The notes under the pieces were generated by a model. It was not told where the DNA came from, did no database searches, and saw only the letters and a list, made by a program, of their open reading frames with translations. Shown piece by piece: positions 7,815 through 16,999 of a stretch of 45,542 nt of DNA. The stretch is from Desulfoscipio geothermicus (lineage in GTDB: Bacteria > Bacillota > Desulfotomaculia > Desulfotomaculales > Desulfallaceae), in the NCBI GenBank assembly GCA_016841905.1, contig JAENYF010000027.1, positions 1-45,542 of the forward strand. Reading direction: 5' to 3'. A program made the position numbers and the translations under genes. Positions within the stretch are counted from its first letter, which is position 1. Every line of letters begins with the position of its first letter.

Positions 7815-9209
7815 TTAGCGCTTTTTAAACCAGCAAGCCAGTGTTTCAGCATCGGTGGGGTAAATATCCCTCAACCCAAAACTGGCCTGGGAAGCCAGAT
7901 CAAGCTCAAAGCTAAGCAAGCCGGCCCGGCGCTGCCAAGGGGTAGAACCGATGGAAAAAGACTGTACCTTGCGGTTGGGTACAATGAACGTGGTCCGGGC
8001 CAGGCTGCGGGAGCGCACCGCCAGCATATTGTCCCGCAATCCCCAGCCGGCGTTGCGATAAATCCAGAAACCCCAAAGCCCGCCCAACAGCGGCAGGGCC
8101 AGGGCCAGCTCCCCCCGGGGCAGCCAGACCAGGGCCGGCAGAACCGGCAACAGGGCAGGGATAAAACCACGCAGCATATAGCGGCGCCCGGCTTTGGCAG
8201 GTAAGGGCTGCAAAGGAATATCCCGGGCAAACTCAGGAAGAAATTCCCCCAGCAGGGACACCAGCTCCCTTTGCCGGACCAGCGGCCAGAGCAGCGTCTT
8301 TTCCCGGCCCTTCTGTCCGTAACCGGCGCTTTCCACATATATGCTCAAATAACCCAACGGCTGCCGCAGCACACCCTCCACCAGGCGGATAGCCTGAATG
8401 CGCCCGACGGGTATGGATACCTGGCGCCGCTGCAACAGCCCGTAAACCATTTGCAGCCGGTCATTTGTGCGAGTCAGGGTAAACCCGCCGTATTTCAAGA
8501 CCATCCCCAGCGCCGTGAGCAGCCACAAGGCCAAAAGCACCAACAGCACCAGGTAAACCAGGTTGGCCTGGCCCCAAATCCAGGTATAATACTGCTGCCA
8601 ATCCAATTCAAGACCGACATCGTCCAGCATGGTTAAAGCCCCGGAGAATAAAGAAACCACCAGCCCCAGGGCACCCCCTGAAGTGGCGCCAAACAGGAAC
8701 AGCTCGCTAAAAGCAGCACTTTTTAAGGGCACCGTAGGCTCAGCCCAGTTTGGTTCTATCTCCACGCCGGGCACCAGCAGCTCGTGCCGGAGGGCTTCGG
8801 CATCCGCCAGGGTAAGGGCAGATAATAGCGCTTCAGGAGCTGACCCGCCGGCTGTTTCCACCTGCACGGCCACGAGATTGAATATACGGTGCCATAGCCC
8901 CTGGTTCAAATCAATAGACTGGATGTGCTCACGGGGAATCACGCTTCTTTTACGCACCAGCACCCCTTGTTCAACCACCAGGGCGCCGTTTTCCACCCGA
9001 TAGGTAAACCGGTACCAGCCAAGCACGCCCCAGGCCAGGACAGCCAGGATAATTACCGTTCCGGTGGCCAGCAGCCAGGCAGTCGAATAGCCCCTTTGGG
9101 AAATTGAGGTAACAAAATAAATAACCAGGGGTAGAAAGAAATCCTTTAACAACTGGAGCGAGCTTAATAAGATGCCCAGCAGGTGCAGGCGACGGGGCTC
9201 AGATAACAT
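7815..9209 (-). CDS. PH domain-containing membrane protein, YdbT-like
   Basis: About 464 residues with paired transmembrane segments alternating with bacterial PH (DUF304/bPH2) domains; repeated 'R-R-S-V-I-P-x-x-x-I-Q-S-I' and 'R-R-Q-V-S-I-P-V-G-R-I-Q-A-I' motifs mark two of them, and a third lies near the C-terminus (IVPNRKVQSF). Bacillus YdbT belongs to the same type and acts with YdbS; roles in resistance to membrane-active compounds have been proposed for that pair. I chose the ATG at 9209, inside an 11-base overlap with the upstream gene, over a GTG at 9254, because the overlap suggests translational coupling and the residues upstream do not look domain-like. Confidence 0.82.
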   Translation of the reverse strand: MLSEPRRLHLLGILLSSLQLLKDFFLPLVIYFVTSISQRGYSTAWLLATGTVIILAVLAWGVLGWYRFTYRVENGALVVEQGVLVRKRSVIPREHIQSIDLNQGLWHRIFNLVAVQVETAGGSAPEALLSALTLADAEALRHELLVPGVEIEPNWAEPTVPLKSAAFSELFLFGATSGGALGLVVSLFSGALTMLDDVGLELDWQQYYTWIWGQANLVYLVLLVLLALWLLTALGMVLKYGGFTLTRTNDRLQMVYGLLQRRQVSIPVGRIQAIRLVEGVLRQPLGYLSIYVESAGYGQKGREKTLLWPLVRQRELVSLLGEFLPEFARDIPLQPLPAKAGRRYMLRGFIPALLPVLPALVWLPRGELALALPLLGGLWGFWIYRNAGWGLRDNMLAVRSRSLARTTFIVPNRKVQSFSIGSTPWQRRAGLLSFELDLASQASFGLRDIYPTDAETLACWFKKR

Positions 9210-9681
9210 CGCCGGATACCCTGGCCAGGGCCGCAATACGGTCCCGGAGCTCATCTGCCGTTTCCTCGGCTAAGGCCGGTATCTGGTGGGTGCCTGCTGC
9301 TGTGGAAACGTCCACGGCAGCCAAACCATAACGGCGCATTAAAACACCCTGGGCAGTATCCACATGCTGGATGCGCGTCATAGGAATTAAGGTCCGTTTA
9401 ATAAACCATACGCCCCTTTGCAAGTAAATTTCCTCACCGTTAACCTGGTAGCGCCAGCGTTCCCAGCGCAGCCGAGGCAGCACGGTAACCTCCAGCCCGC
9501 CGTAGACTACTGCCGCCGCCGCTGGTAACCAGGACAACCACTGCGGCCAGTTAAACAATTTCCCCACCAATACCGCAAAGGCAAAGGCCACCGCTCCAAA
9601 TAGCAAAGCTCTTAATAAACCGCTTATTCTCCACACCTGCATAGTGCGCAAATCAATTCGCTCGCTGGGCTCGGAACGCAA
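9199..9681 (-). CDS. PH domain-containing membrane protein, YdbS-like
   Basis: A 160-residue protein: two hydrophobic segments near the N-terminus followed by one bacterial PH domain (DUF304), with LIPMTRIQHVDTAQG as its core motif. It begins with TTG (9679-9681), preceded by AAAGGA. Its 3' end overlaps the YdbT-like gene, and the two form the usual ydbS-ydbT pair. A GGTACGCC/GGCGTACC inverted repeat lies just upstream. Exact function is unknown. Confidence 0.82.
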   Translation of the reverse strand: MRSEPSERIDLRTMQVWRISGLLRALLFGAVAFAFAVLVGKLFNWPQWLSWLPAAAAVVYGGLEVTVLPRLRWERWRYQVNGEEIYLQRGVWFIKRTLIPMTRIQHVDTAQGVLMRRYGLAAVDVSTAAGTHQIPALAEETADELRDRIAALARVSGDVI

Positions 9682-9708
9682 TATAAAAATCCTTTCTATA
9701 TATACTTG

Positions 9709-9734
9709 GGTACGCCTTAATATACGGGCGTACC
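9709..9734. promoter_or_regulatory. Inverted repeat upstream of the ydbS-like gene
   Basis: GGTACGCC (9709-9716) and GGCGTACC (9727-9734) form a perfect 8-base inverted repeat separated by 10 bases, lying 28 bases before the start codon. It may be an operator or an mRNA hairpin. The remainder of 9735-10026 shows no gene that I can support. Confidence 0.4.
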
Positions 9735-10040
9735 ATGTTATTCATCATCCCAACTTTAACCTCTGGAGTCAAGCAATTGTAACGGATATATACGACTAAC
9801 CTTATTATACACTGCTTGGTAAGTAATGGCGAATTGGGTTGTGGAATGCATCTGGAAACTATACTAATTTTGCTTTTAGTTATTATATCTGCTATGCTTT
9901 TGACTGGGTAAAAAGTCTTATACCTTAACAAGGAATCTAATATAGGATAGAGAATAAACAGTAGCATAATTAATATACTGGCTTAATATTACCGACTGTA
10001 AGACAAACAGCTTAAAGAGCCAACTTGGGGGTTAACATCA

Positions 10041-11744
10041 TTGAAACCCATCCTGCGGGTAGCGCTTTGCACATTAAATTCGAAATATATCCATTCCTCC
10101 CTGGCACCCTGGTATTTGCTGGCAGGGATTGAGAACTACTGCAAACCGGGTATCATTGCCGAGGTTATTGAGGGCACCATCAACGAGGACCTGGAGGGCG
10201 TAGCCCGTCGCATCCTGGCCAACCGGCCTCAGGTCATCGGCTTCTCCTGTTACATCTGGAATATCGAGGCCACCAAACAATTGGTGCGTTTAGTCAAGGA
10301 CAAATTACCCGAGGCGATGATCATCCTGGGTGGGCCGGAGGTCAGCTACAACGCCGCGGGTATATTTCAAGAAGAACCTTTGGTGCAGTATGTCGTCTCC
10401 GGGGAAGGGGAAGAACCCCTGGCCATGCTGCTGAACTGCCTTTATCATAACGCAACTATCCGGCATATCCCGGGGGTAAACAGCCGGGCAGGCGATCAAT
10501 TAATCTCAGCCACTCCCTACGTTACCGCTAGTGACCCCCCCAGCCCTTACACGAAGAAATATTTCAACGCTTTAAAGGGCAGAATTGCGTACCTGGAAAC
10601 CAGCCGCGGCTGCCCGTACTCCTGTGCCTTTTGCCTCTCCGGTTTCGGTCGGGTGCGTTATTTTAATCTGGATCGAGCCAAAAAAGAACTGCTAATGCTG
10701 GCCAACAGCGGCACCCAAACAATAAAGCTGGTGGACCGCACCTTTAACGCCAACCAAGCCAGGGCAGTTGATCTAATCAGCTTTATTCTCGAGCATTACG
10801 GTAATGGGATCCCGGAAGGCGTATGCTTCCATTTCGAGATCGCCGGGGACATTCTTGATGAAGCAATATTAAGACTGCTGTCTTTGGCACCGGCGGGCTT
10901 GTTTCAGGTGGAAATCGGCATGCAGAGCTTCAACGCCAAAACTCTGACCGCTATACGCCGCAAAACCAATGTAGAACGGCTAAAAAACAATATCCGGCAG
11001 ATAGTAGCCAACGGTAATATCCATGTGCACCTTGACCTGATAGCCGGGCTGCCCCATGAAGATTTAAGCAGCTTCGCAGCAAGCTTTAACACAGCTTACG
11101 ACTTGAAGCCCAATATGCTGCAGCTGGGCTTTTTAAAGATGCTGTATGGTTCGCAAATGCGTGGGGAGCCTGAAAATTACCCCTGCCGGTTTAATAAACG
11201 CGCCCCCTACGAGGTGCTGGAGACACCCTGGCTTTCACCTGAAGAGCTGCGCTATCTAAAACGCACTGAAGACGCCCTGGAACGGCTTTACAACAGCGGC
11301 CGCTTCCGGCGCACCCTTGCTTACCTGCTGGAGCGGCTTAACATAAAACCCTTCGAACTTTTTGCCCAGTTTGGCGAATTCCTGGCAGCCAAAGGCGCAG
11401 ACAGGATTGCGTTAAATGATTTCATCGCCCTGGTGTTGGCGTACTTTAGCACTCAGTCAGGTATCGACAAAACCACCTTGCGGGACCTGCTGGTTTGTGA
11501 CTACCTGGCCACCAATTCATCCGGTCGGCTACCTGTAGTATTGCAGATTAAAGACCCCGCCCTGAAAGCCGCGAAAAAGCAACTGGTACAGGCTGACGCT
11601 GCCTTTCCGCAGCATCAAGGCAGGCGGGGTATTGCTCTTTTATATGCCGAGCCCAGTGTCGTATATGCTTACTACCAAGACCCCAACCCGGTCACCGGTG
11701 AATATTCACTTATAAAAATTGCTAAGGAAGCATTGGGTTTATGA
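10041..11744 (+). CDS. B12-binding domain radical SAM protein (DUF4080 type)
   Basis: A 567-residue protein. Residues 5-140 form a cobalamin-binding Rossmann-like domain (VIGFSCYIWN, IILGGPEVS). Residues 175-400 form a radical SAM barrel with the [4Fe-4S] motif C191-x3-C195-x2-C198 (CPYSCAFC). The C-terminal 170 residues resemble DUF4080. Such proteins typically perform radical methylations or rearrangements using B12 and S-adenosylmethionine; the substrate is unknown. The start is TTG at 10041 with a run of five G bases 9 bases upstream. Nearest neighbours give no pathway hint. Confidence 0.88.
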   Translation: MKPILRVALCTLNSKYIHSSLAPWYLLAGIENYCKPGIIAEVIEGTINEDLEGVARRILANRPQVIGFSCYIWNIEATKQLVRLVKDKLPEAMIILGGPEVSYNAAGIFQEEPLVQYVVSGEGEEPLAMLLNCLYHNATIRHIPGVNSRAGDQLISATPYVTASDPPSPYTKKYFNALKGRIAYLETSRGCPYSCAFCLSGFGRVRYFNLDRAKKELLMLANSGTQTIKLVDRTFNANQARAVDLISFILEHYGNGIPEGVCFHFEIAGDILDEAILRLLSLAPAGLFQVEIGMQSFNAKTLTAIRRKTNVERLKNNIRQIVANGNIHVHLDLIAGLPHEDLSSFAASFNTAYDLKPNMLQLGFLKMLYGSQMRGEPENYPCRFNKRAPYEVLETPWLSPEELRYLKRTEDALERLYNSGRFRRTLAYLLERLNIKPFELFAQFGEFLAAKGADRIALNDFIALVLAYFSTQSGIDKTTLRDLLVCDYLATNSSGRLPVVLQIKDPALKAAKKQLVQADAAFPQHQGRRGIALLYAEPSVVYAYYQDPNPVTGEYSLIKIAKEALGL

Positions 11745-11914
11745 CCGGCAACTCTACCGGAATTGATGCTTTGAAGTATGCCGCTAAAGCTACCATGCAT
11801 CTAGCCGCGGATAGTATCAAAAAAGCCGAAGCTGCCCTGACCTACAACAACAGCCTGTGTCGGAAAACTAAGGTCTCAAGGAAATGGCGTCCATTGGCTA
11901 CAGCACGAAAATAA
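11741..11914 (+). CDS. Short open frame of unknown status, 57 codons
   Basis: An ATG overlaps the stop of the radical SAM gene (ATGA) and opens a 57-codon frame. The middle (HLAADSIKKAEAAL) is helical; the end is basic. No family was recognised. It runs into a decayed RND pump gene, so it may itself be a remnant or a chance frame. Confidence 0.25.
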   Translation: MTGNSTGIDALKYAAKATMHLAADSIKKAEAALTYNNSLCRKTKVSRKWRPLATARK

Positions 11915-12560
11915 ATACTCAACACCTATAACGGGGATTTAGCAGTGGAAATCCTGACCGACCTACTACCGGGGTATGACGCAACGGCCATTGAAAACCT
12001 TATTGAAACCGAAATCGTGCCCCAAATGGATTTGAGGGGCACCAAAATCAGCTATGCCGGGGAGCGGGAAGATATCAAGGAAAACTTCACCGCCCTGGCA
12101 GTACTGACGGTAGCGGCGATATTTTTTATTTACATCCTTTGCTTATCGTGTTCAAATTTTTATCCAGCCCCTGGTTATACTCACCACTGTTCCGCTATCG
12201 CTGATTGGCTCGGTGTTCGGCTTGAATATCTTTAACCAGCCCTTATCCCTGACCGCTTTCCTGGGGGTCATTGCCCTGATTGGCCTGGTGGTTAAAAACA
12301 GGATACTGCTTGATTGACTTTGTCAACAAGGCGAGAAGCCAGGGCGCCACGGTGGACAACGCTTGCCGGGACGCGGTGGGCAACGGTTTAACGCGGTGGT
12401 TTTAAGCGCCCTGACCGTGATCCTGGCCTTAATCCCTTTATCTTTATCAGGCAGCAGCCTGTTTACGCCGATGACTATAACCCTGATGACCGGTTTAACG
12501 GTGGCCACCTTTTTGACTATGGTGGTGGTGCCAGTTATCTACAGCATCATTGAAGGATAA
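11915..12560 (+). pseudogene. RND efflux pump C-terminal remnant
   Basis: Three or more frames together read as the last 215 residues of an AcrB/HAE1-type RND pump: LAVEILTDLLPGYDA and the periplasmic segment ending GEREDIKENF (frame 1), then PLSLIGSVFGLNIFNQPLSL and GVIALIGLVVKN (frame 2), LIDFVNKARSQG (frame 3), and FNAVVLSALTVILALIPLSL with LFTPMTITLMTGLTVATFL to the final VVVPVIYSIIEG. Frame breaks lie near 12145, 12313 and 12380. The N-terminal 800 residues and the adaptor gene are gone. It cannot make a pump. Confidence 0.85.
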
Positions 12561-12648
12561 TAATAAGGGCTTAGACATGGGCAGAATATAACAGACTTTT
12601 GAGACAGTTATTGCAGCTATTGTGGTCAATAAGGAGGATGGCTTAAAG

Positions 12649-13143
12649 TTGGATAATAATGATATTTTAATTCGATTGAGATATGCATTGGATATCAAAG
12701 ATAGACACATGGTTAAAATATTTAATCTTGGCGGCGTTGAAGTTTCAGCAGCAGAAGTTAAGCAGATGCTAACCAAAGCTGACCAAACAGAGGTTAAGGA
12801 TGAGCGTGTAAATTGCAGTAACAATACGTTAGAAGCATTTTTAAATGGCTTAATTATCTTTAATCGAGGTAAGCAGGAGCCAAAACCGGGACAAGCCGAA
12901 ATATCTGTACCGGCTGGGCAAAACAGCGAATATATTAACAATGCCCTGCTTAAGAAAGTTAAAATAGCTCTAGCGCTAACCAGTGATGACATGCATGATA
13001 TATTCAAATTAACCGGACTCTCTGTAACCAAAGGAGAATTAAGTGCACTATTTAGAAAAGCAGGGCATAAAAATTATAAAGAATGTGGTGATAAATACGC
13101 CAGAACGTTCTTAAAAGGTTTAGCTATGCGTTACAGAGAATGA
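12649..13143 (+). CDS. DUF1456 family protein (YehS-like)
   Basis: A 164-residue cytoplasmic protein with two tandem DUF1456 repeats. Each repeat has the pattern N-N-D-I-L-x-R-L-R-Y-A-L, a D-x-x-M-x-x-I-F helix, and a late F-L-x-G-L motif (FLNGLIIFNRG in the first, FLKGLAMRYRE in the second). The family is widespread but has no assigned function. I chose TTG at 12649 because AAGGAGG lies 11 bases upstream and homologues start with the N-N-D-I-L motif; a GTG at 12622 lies upstream of that ribosome site. Confidence 0.88.
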   Translation: MDNNDILIRLRYALDIKDRHMVKIFNLGGVEVSAAEVKQMLTKADQTEVKDERVNCSNNTLEAFLNGLIIFNRGKQEPKPGQAEISVPAGQNSEYINNALLKKVKIALALTSDDMHDIFKLTGLSVTKGELSALFRKAGHKNYKECGDKYARTFLKGLAMRYRE

Positions 13144-13258
13144 CTGCCAGTTTTTACATATCTGCTGGTTGTGAGCAAATAACAGCTTGGGACTAGCGAG
13201 TCAATTAATTAAATTATGCATTGGTGCAAGGTCTTCCAGAAAAATTAGGTGGTAGGTT

Positions 13259-13438
13259 ATGAATTTTATCGGCAATCTAATCTGGCTGTTCCTAGGCGGC
13301 ATCATCGCTGCAATTTTATGGGCTCTGACAGGTTTGGTACTATGCATCACGGTCATTGGTATACCCTTTGGCATCCAGCATTTTAAACTTGCCCAGTTGG
13401 GACTCATCCCCTTTGGTGCTCAAATCCACACCACCTAA
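13259..13438 (+). CDS. YccF domain small membrane protein
   Basis: A 59-residue protein with one YccF (DUF307) domain: MNFIGNLIWLFLGGI, then a second hydrophobic stretch and the conserved CITVIGIPFGIQHFKLA followed by PFGAQI. Two membrane segments are likely. Family members with a single domain of this size are common in Firmicutes; function is unknown. The ribosome site is weak (GGTGGTAGG). Confidence 0.85.
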   Translation: MNFIGNLIWLFLGGIIAAILWALTGLVLCITVIGIPFGIQHFKLAQLGLIPFGAQIHTT

Positions 13439-13837
13439 TCACAGTTAAGATAATATAAATAGAAAATTAGCAATGTAAAATAATAACTTGGCCAAAACAT
13501 GATAAGATTAGTTAATAAATATAACGTAACTGCCGAAAAAAATAGGTTACCTGTGCGACGGCTCGTAAAGTGACCGACACACATGTACGGGATACAGTTT
13601 ACACAGCATCCTGGCTTACTTAAATAATACTGGACGCCCCTGGCAGGGACAGCGGCAAGACCTGGCTGAGTAGCCCGGCTCGGGCCAATGGCCGCCCAAG
13701 GGTTTCAATTTCTTAGCACGGGAAGGGTGATTTCTTTACTGCACGAAAATATACTTGGTCATATAAAATGACGGCAATAGCCTCGCCAGGTCAACTGCGC
13801 TGGCTAGTTAATAACAGCGGAGGGGGAATGAAACCAC
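13439..13837. other. Gene-poor 400-base stretch
   Basis: AT-rich to about 13550, then GC-rich DNA (13550-13740) with short broken frames resembling coding sequence but no recognisable family. Possible remnant of a lost gene. The last 15 bases hold the GGAGGGGG site of the Lon-like gene. Confidence 0.4.
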
Positions 13838-16330
13838 ATGTCCAGTAAAGAAGAAAAACAAAATGAAATGCTGCCCGTAACGGAATTAGACGTTGAACAG
13901 CTGCGCTTCTCTTGCCAAGATGAATGCCTGGACTTCGAAACAACCGCCGCCGTACCCCCCCTGGAAGGGATGATCGGTCAGGAACGCGCGGTGAAAGCTA
14001 TGGAGTTCGGCCTGTATACGAAAAAACCAGGCTATAATATTTTTGTTTCCGGCATGGAGGGCACAGGCAAATTAACCTACGCCAAACAGGTGGTACGCAA
14101 GCTGGCCAAAGGGCAGCCCGTGCCCCAGGACTGGTGCTACGTCAATAACTTTGAAGACAGCAGCCAGCCCATCGCCATCAGTCTGTTGGCAGGCACAGGC
14201 GACGCCTTCCGCCAGGATATGAAGGAACTGCTGGAAAATCTACGCACTGATTTGCCTAAAGCCTTGAGCAGCGAGGATTACGAGCGTGAAAGAACTGCCA
14301 TCATGAAAGCCTTTCAGAAACAACAGATCGCCAGGCAGGAGGCCTTAGCAGAAAAGGCTAAAAAACTTTCTGTAACCATCAAGTGGTCAAATAACGGCTT
14401 TATGATGGTGCCGCTGCTGAATGGCGAGCCGGTTTCGGAAGAAGAATTTGAGAATCTAGACGAAGAGCAGAAAGAAATAATCAAGGCCAACCTGCAGGCG
14501 GTGCAGGAGCTAACCATTGCTGAGGTACGTCAAGTTCAGCACATGGAGCGGGAAGCGAGAGATAAGATCCGCGCACTGGTCAAGAAGGTAGCGCTGTTTG
14601 CCGTGGGTAACCTGATCGAGGAAATGCAGGAGAAATATAAAGACAATCCTGGGGTGACCATATACCTGGAAGCCTTGAAACACGATGTGGTAAAAAATAT
14701 CAAGGACTTTAAACGGACATCCTCCAGCGAGGAGCAAGACCAGATGGCCCTGTTTGGCAAAACTACCAAGGAAATGGTGGAAATACGCCATTCAATTAAC
14801 TTGCTAGTGGATAACCGCAATTGTGAGGGCGCGCCGGTGATCATTGAGAGCAACCCCAATTACTACAACCTGTGCGGCCGCGTGGAATATTCCAGCCGCA
14901 TGGGCGTGGTGAGTACTAATTTTACCATGATCAAGGCCGGAGCCTTCCACTTGGCCGATGGTGGCTATTTGATCGTCAATGCCAAGGATGTGCTGATGAA
15001 TCCCGGAGTTTGGGAAGCGATGAAGCGGACCCTGAGAACGAAAAAGCTATCTATTGAAAGCCTGGGCGAGCAATACGGCCTGCTTGCCATTGCCTCCCTG
15101 AAACCCCAGGCCATCCCGGTGGACGTAAAGGTGATCATGCTGGGCAGCCCTTATATATATTACCTGATGTACCAGTACGATGAGGAATTTCGTAAACTGT
15201 TCAAAATACACGCGGAATTCGACGTAAAGATGCATAATACCAGGGAGAATGCCGGTAAACTAACAGCCTTTGTCAGCGCCGCCGTCAAGAAAGAAAACCT
15301 CCGGGAACTCACCCGCGCTGCGGTTGCCCGGGTGGTGGAGCACACCGCAAGGCTGAGCGGCAGCCAGACCAAGTTTACCGCCCGCTTCAATCAGATCGTG
15401 GATATCCTCTGCGAGGCTGACTCCTGGGCAGCCATGGAGGGAGCAGACATAATCGACGCTTCCCATGTGCAGCAAGCCATTGCGGAAAAACGCTATCGGG
15501 CTAACAAGTATGAAGAACGCATCCAGGAGATGTTCAAGGATGGGACCTACCTCATCGATACCGACGGGGCGAAGGTGGGTCAAATCAACGGCCTGGCCGT
15601 GATGGGCGCAGGGGAATACACCTTCGGCAAGCCCTCCCGCATCACTGCCAACACCTACCTCGGGAGGGAGGGCGTGGTCAACATTGAGCGGGAAACCAGG
15701 ATGAGCGGTGCCACCCATAGCAAAGGAGTGCTCATCCTTAGCGGCTATTTGGGGCATAAATATGCCCAGCGTGCTCCCCTATCCCTCACCGCCAGCCTCA
15801 CTTTCGAACAGATCTATGACGGGGTGGACGGTGACAGCGCCTCCAGCGCGGAGCTGTACGCTATCTTGTCCAGCCTGGCTGAGCTGCCGCTGCGCCAGGA
15901 CCTGGCCGTCACGGGCTCGGTCAACCAGAAGGGGGAAATTCAGCCCATCGGCGGGGTGAACGAGAAAATCGAAGGCTGGTTCGAGGTTTGTAAAATCCGA
16001 GGCCTCACCGGCTGCCAAGGGGTCATCATTCCCCGGCAGAACGTGAAGGATCTGCAGCTGCGGGAAGAAGTGGTATCCGCTGTGAGAGAAGGGAAATTTC
16101 ATATTTATGTCGTGGCTAGTGTAAATGAGGGGATTGAGCTACTCACCGGCGTGGCTGCCGGCGAGGCCGACCAGCAGGGAGCCTACCCGACGCAATCGGT
16201 GCACGGGTTAGTAACCGCTAAGCTGCTGGCCTATCACAGGGCTTACTCGGCGGACAGCGACGACAAGGAAGATAAGGACGGCCAGGATAACCAGGACAAG
16301 GTCGCCGGGCCGGAGCAGGACAAGGAGTAA
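13838..16330 (+). CDS. Lon-like ATP-dependent serine protease (LonB/AAA type)
   Basis: An 830-residue soluble protein. An AAA+ module near the N-terminus has the P-loop GMEGTGKLT (72-80). A long charged helical insert (about 150-300) follows. The C-terminal S16 Lon protease domain holds catalytic Ser667 (in DGDSASSAE) and Lys710 (in GGVNEKIEGW); the 43-residue gap equals that in E. coli Lon (Ser679/Lys722). There is no N-terminal LAN domain, so it is not classical LonA. The last 25 residues are a strongly acidic Asp/Lys-rich tail. The next gene begins within 15 bases of its stop, so the two probably form an operon. Likely role: quality-control or regulatory proteolysis; targets are unknown. 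Confidence 0.9.
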   Translation: MSSKEEKQNEMLPVTELDVEQLRFSCQDECLDFETTAAVPPLEGMIGQERAVKAMEFGLYTKKPGYNIFVSGMEGTGKLTYAKQVVRKLAKGQPVPQDWCYVNNFEDSSQPIAISLLAGTGDAFRQDMKELLENLRTDLPKALSSEDYERERTAIMKAFQKQQIARQEALAEKAKKLSVTIKWSNNGFMMVPLLNGEPVSEEEFENLDEEQKEIIKANLQAVQELTIAEVRQVQHMEREARDKIRALVKKVALFAVGNLIEEMQEKYKDNPGVTIYLEALKHDVVKNIKDFKRTSSSEEQDQMALFGKTTKEMVEIRHSINLLVDNRNCEGAPVIIESNPNYYNLCGRVEYSSRMGVVSTNFTMIKAGAFHLADGGYLIVNAKDVLMNPGVWEAMKRTLRTKKLSIESLGEQYGLLAIASLKPQAIPVDVKVIMLGSPYIYYLMYQYDEEFRKLFKIHAEFDVKMHNTRENAGKLTAFVSAAVKKENLRELTRAAVARVVEHTARLSGSQTKFTARFNQIVDILCEADSWAAMEGADIIDASHVQQAIAEKRYRANKYEERIQEMFKDGTYLIDTDGAKVGQINGLAVMGAGEYTFGKPSRITANTYLGREGVVNIERETRMSGATHSKGVLILSGYLGHKYAQRAPLSLTASLTFEQIYDGVDGDSASSAELYAILSSLAELPLRQDLAVTGSVNQKGEIQPIGGVNEKIEGWFEVCKIRGLTGCQGVIIPRQNVKDLQLREEVVSAVREGKFHIYVVASVNEGIELLTGVAAGEADQQGAYPTQSVHGLVTAKLLAYHRAYSADSDDKEDKDGQDNQDKVAGPEQDKE

Positions 16331-16344
16331 AGGAGGCGACGGTC

Positions 16345-16788
16345 ATTAAGTATACAAAGGCCAGCCTGGGCAGGATTTTCATCCTGCGGCTGGAGCATGG
16401 AGATAAAATACCCGACGTCATTGAGGAATTTGCCAGGACCCACCAAATTGAGGCGGCCATAGTACACTTCCTGGGTGGTGCCGACGTCAACAGTAAGGTG
16501 GTGGTGGGTCCGGAGGACTGCACCGCCTCCAAGCCTCGCAAGATGGTCACCAAACTGCTGGGCACCAGCGAGGCGGTGGGAATAGGCACGCTGTTTATAA
16601 ACGAAGAAGGGTTGCCCAAGCTGCACATGCACTCGGCATTTGGGCGGAATCAAGACACTGTTACTGGCTGCACCAGGGAAGGAGTGACCATCTGGCACAT
16701 TGGCGAGGTAGTTATTTTTGAGCTGCTTAATTCAACCGCGTGCCGGAAGGTTGACCCGGGCACCGGTTTTGAGTTGCTAAAATTGTAA
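16345..16788 (+). CDS. DUF296/PPC-domain protein with apparent ATT start
   Basis: The frame reads I-K-Y-T-K-A-S-L-G-R-I-F-I-L-R-L-E-H-G-D, the expected start of bacterial DUF296 (plants-and-prokaryotes-conserved) proteins, and continues with VHFLGGAD, KVVVGPE, GIGTLFI, LHMHSAFGR, TGCTREGVTIWHIGEV and a TGFELL end, about 147 residues. The LHMH...GR segment is the usual metal-binding part. No ATG, GTG or TTG exists at the expected start. A perfect AAAGGAGG (16329-16336), overlapping the stop of the Lon-like gene, sits 8 bases before ATT at 16345. I therefore infer ATT initiation. The biochemical role of bacterial DUF296 proteins is unclear. Confidence 0.82.
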   Translation: MKYTKASLGRIFILRLEHGDKIPDVIEEFARTHQIEAAIVHFLGGADVNSKVVVGPEDCTASKPRKMVTKLLGTSEAVGIGTLFINEEGLPKLHMHSAFGRNQDTVTGCTREGVTIWHIGEVVIFELLNSTACRKVDPGTGFELLKL

Positions 16789-16999
16789 ACAGGAGATATG
16801 TTTCCCCTTACGGGGCATGTGGAGAGTATAGTATAGATGTCACAATAATAATGGCCTTAAATAATGGTTTATAGAGTTGCAGCTATCTTGACTAATCAAC
16901 CAAATTTTATAACGGCGTATTTCACGTAGAGACACTTGTATTGATGCAGCAACAGTATGAAAAAGCATGCAAATAACTTTATTACACAGAGGTTTATTT

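Noticed and set aside
7803..8636. Long plus-strand frames opposite the YdbT-like gene
   Set aside because: They are Pro/Gln/Arg-rich shadows of a GC-rich gene that has clear PH-domain motifs on the other strand.
9653..9967. A 104-codon minus-strand frame upstream of the ydbS-like gene
   Set aside because: It overlaps the 5' end of the YdbS-like gene in another frame, and its composition looks like untranslated AT-rich DNA.
12495..13031. A 178-codon minus-strand frame opposite the DUF1456 gene
   Set aside because: The plus strand encodes two clear DUF1456 repeats with a good ribosome site, so this is a shadow.
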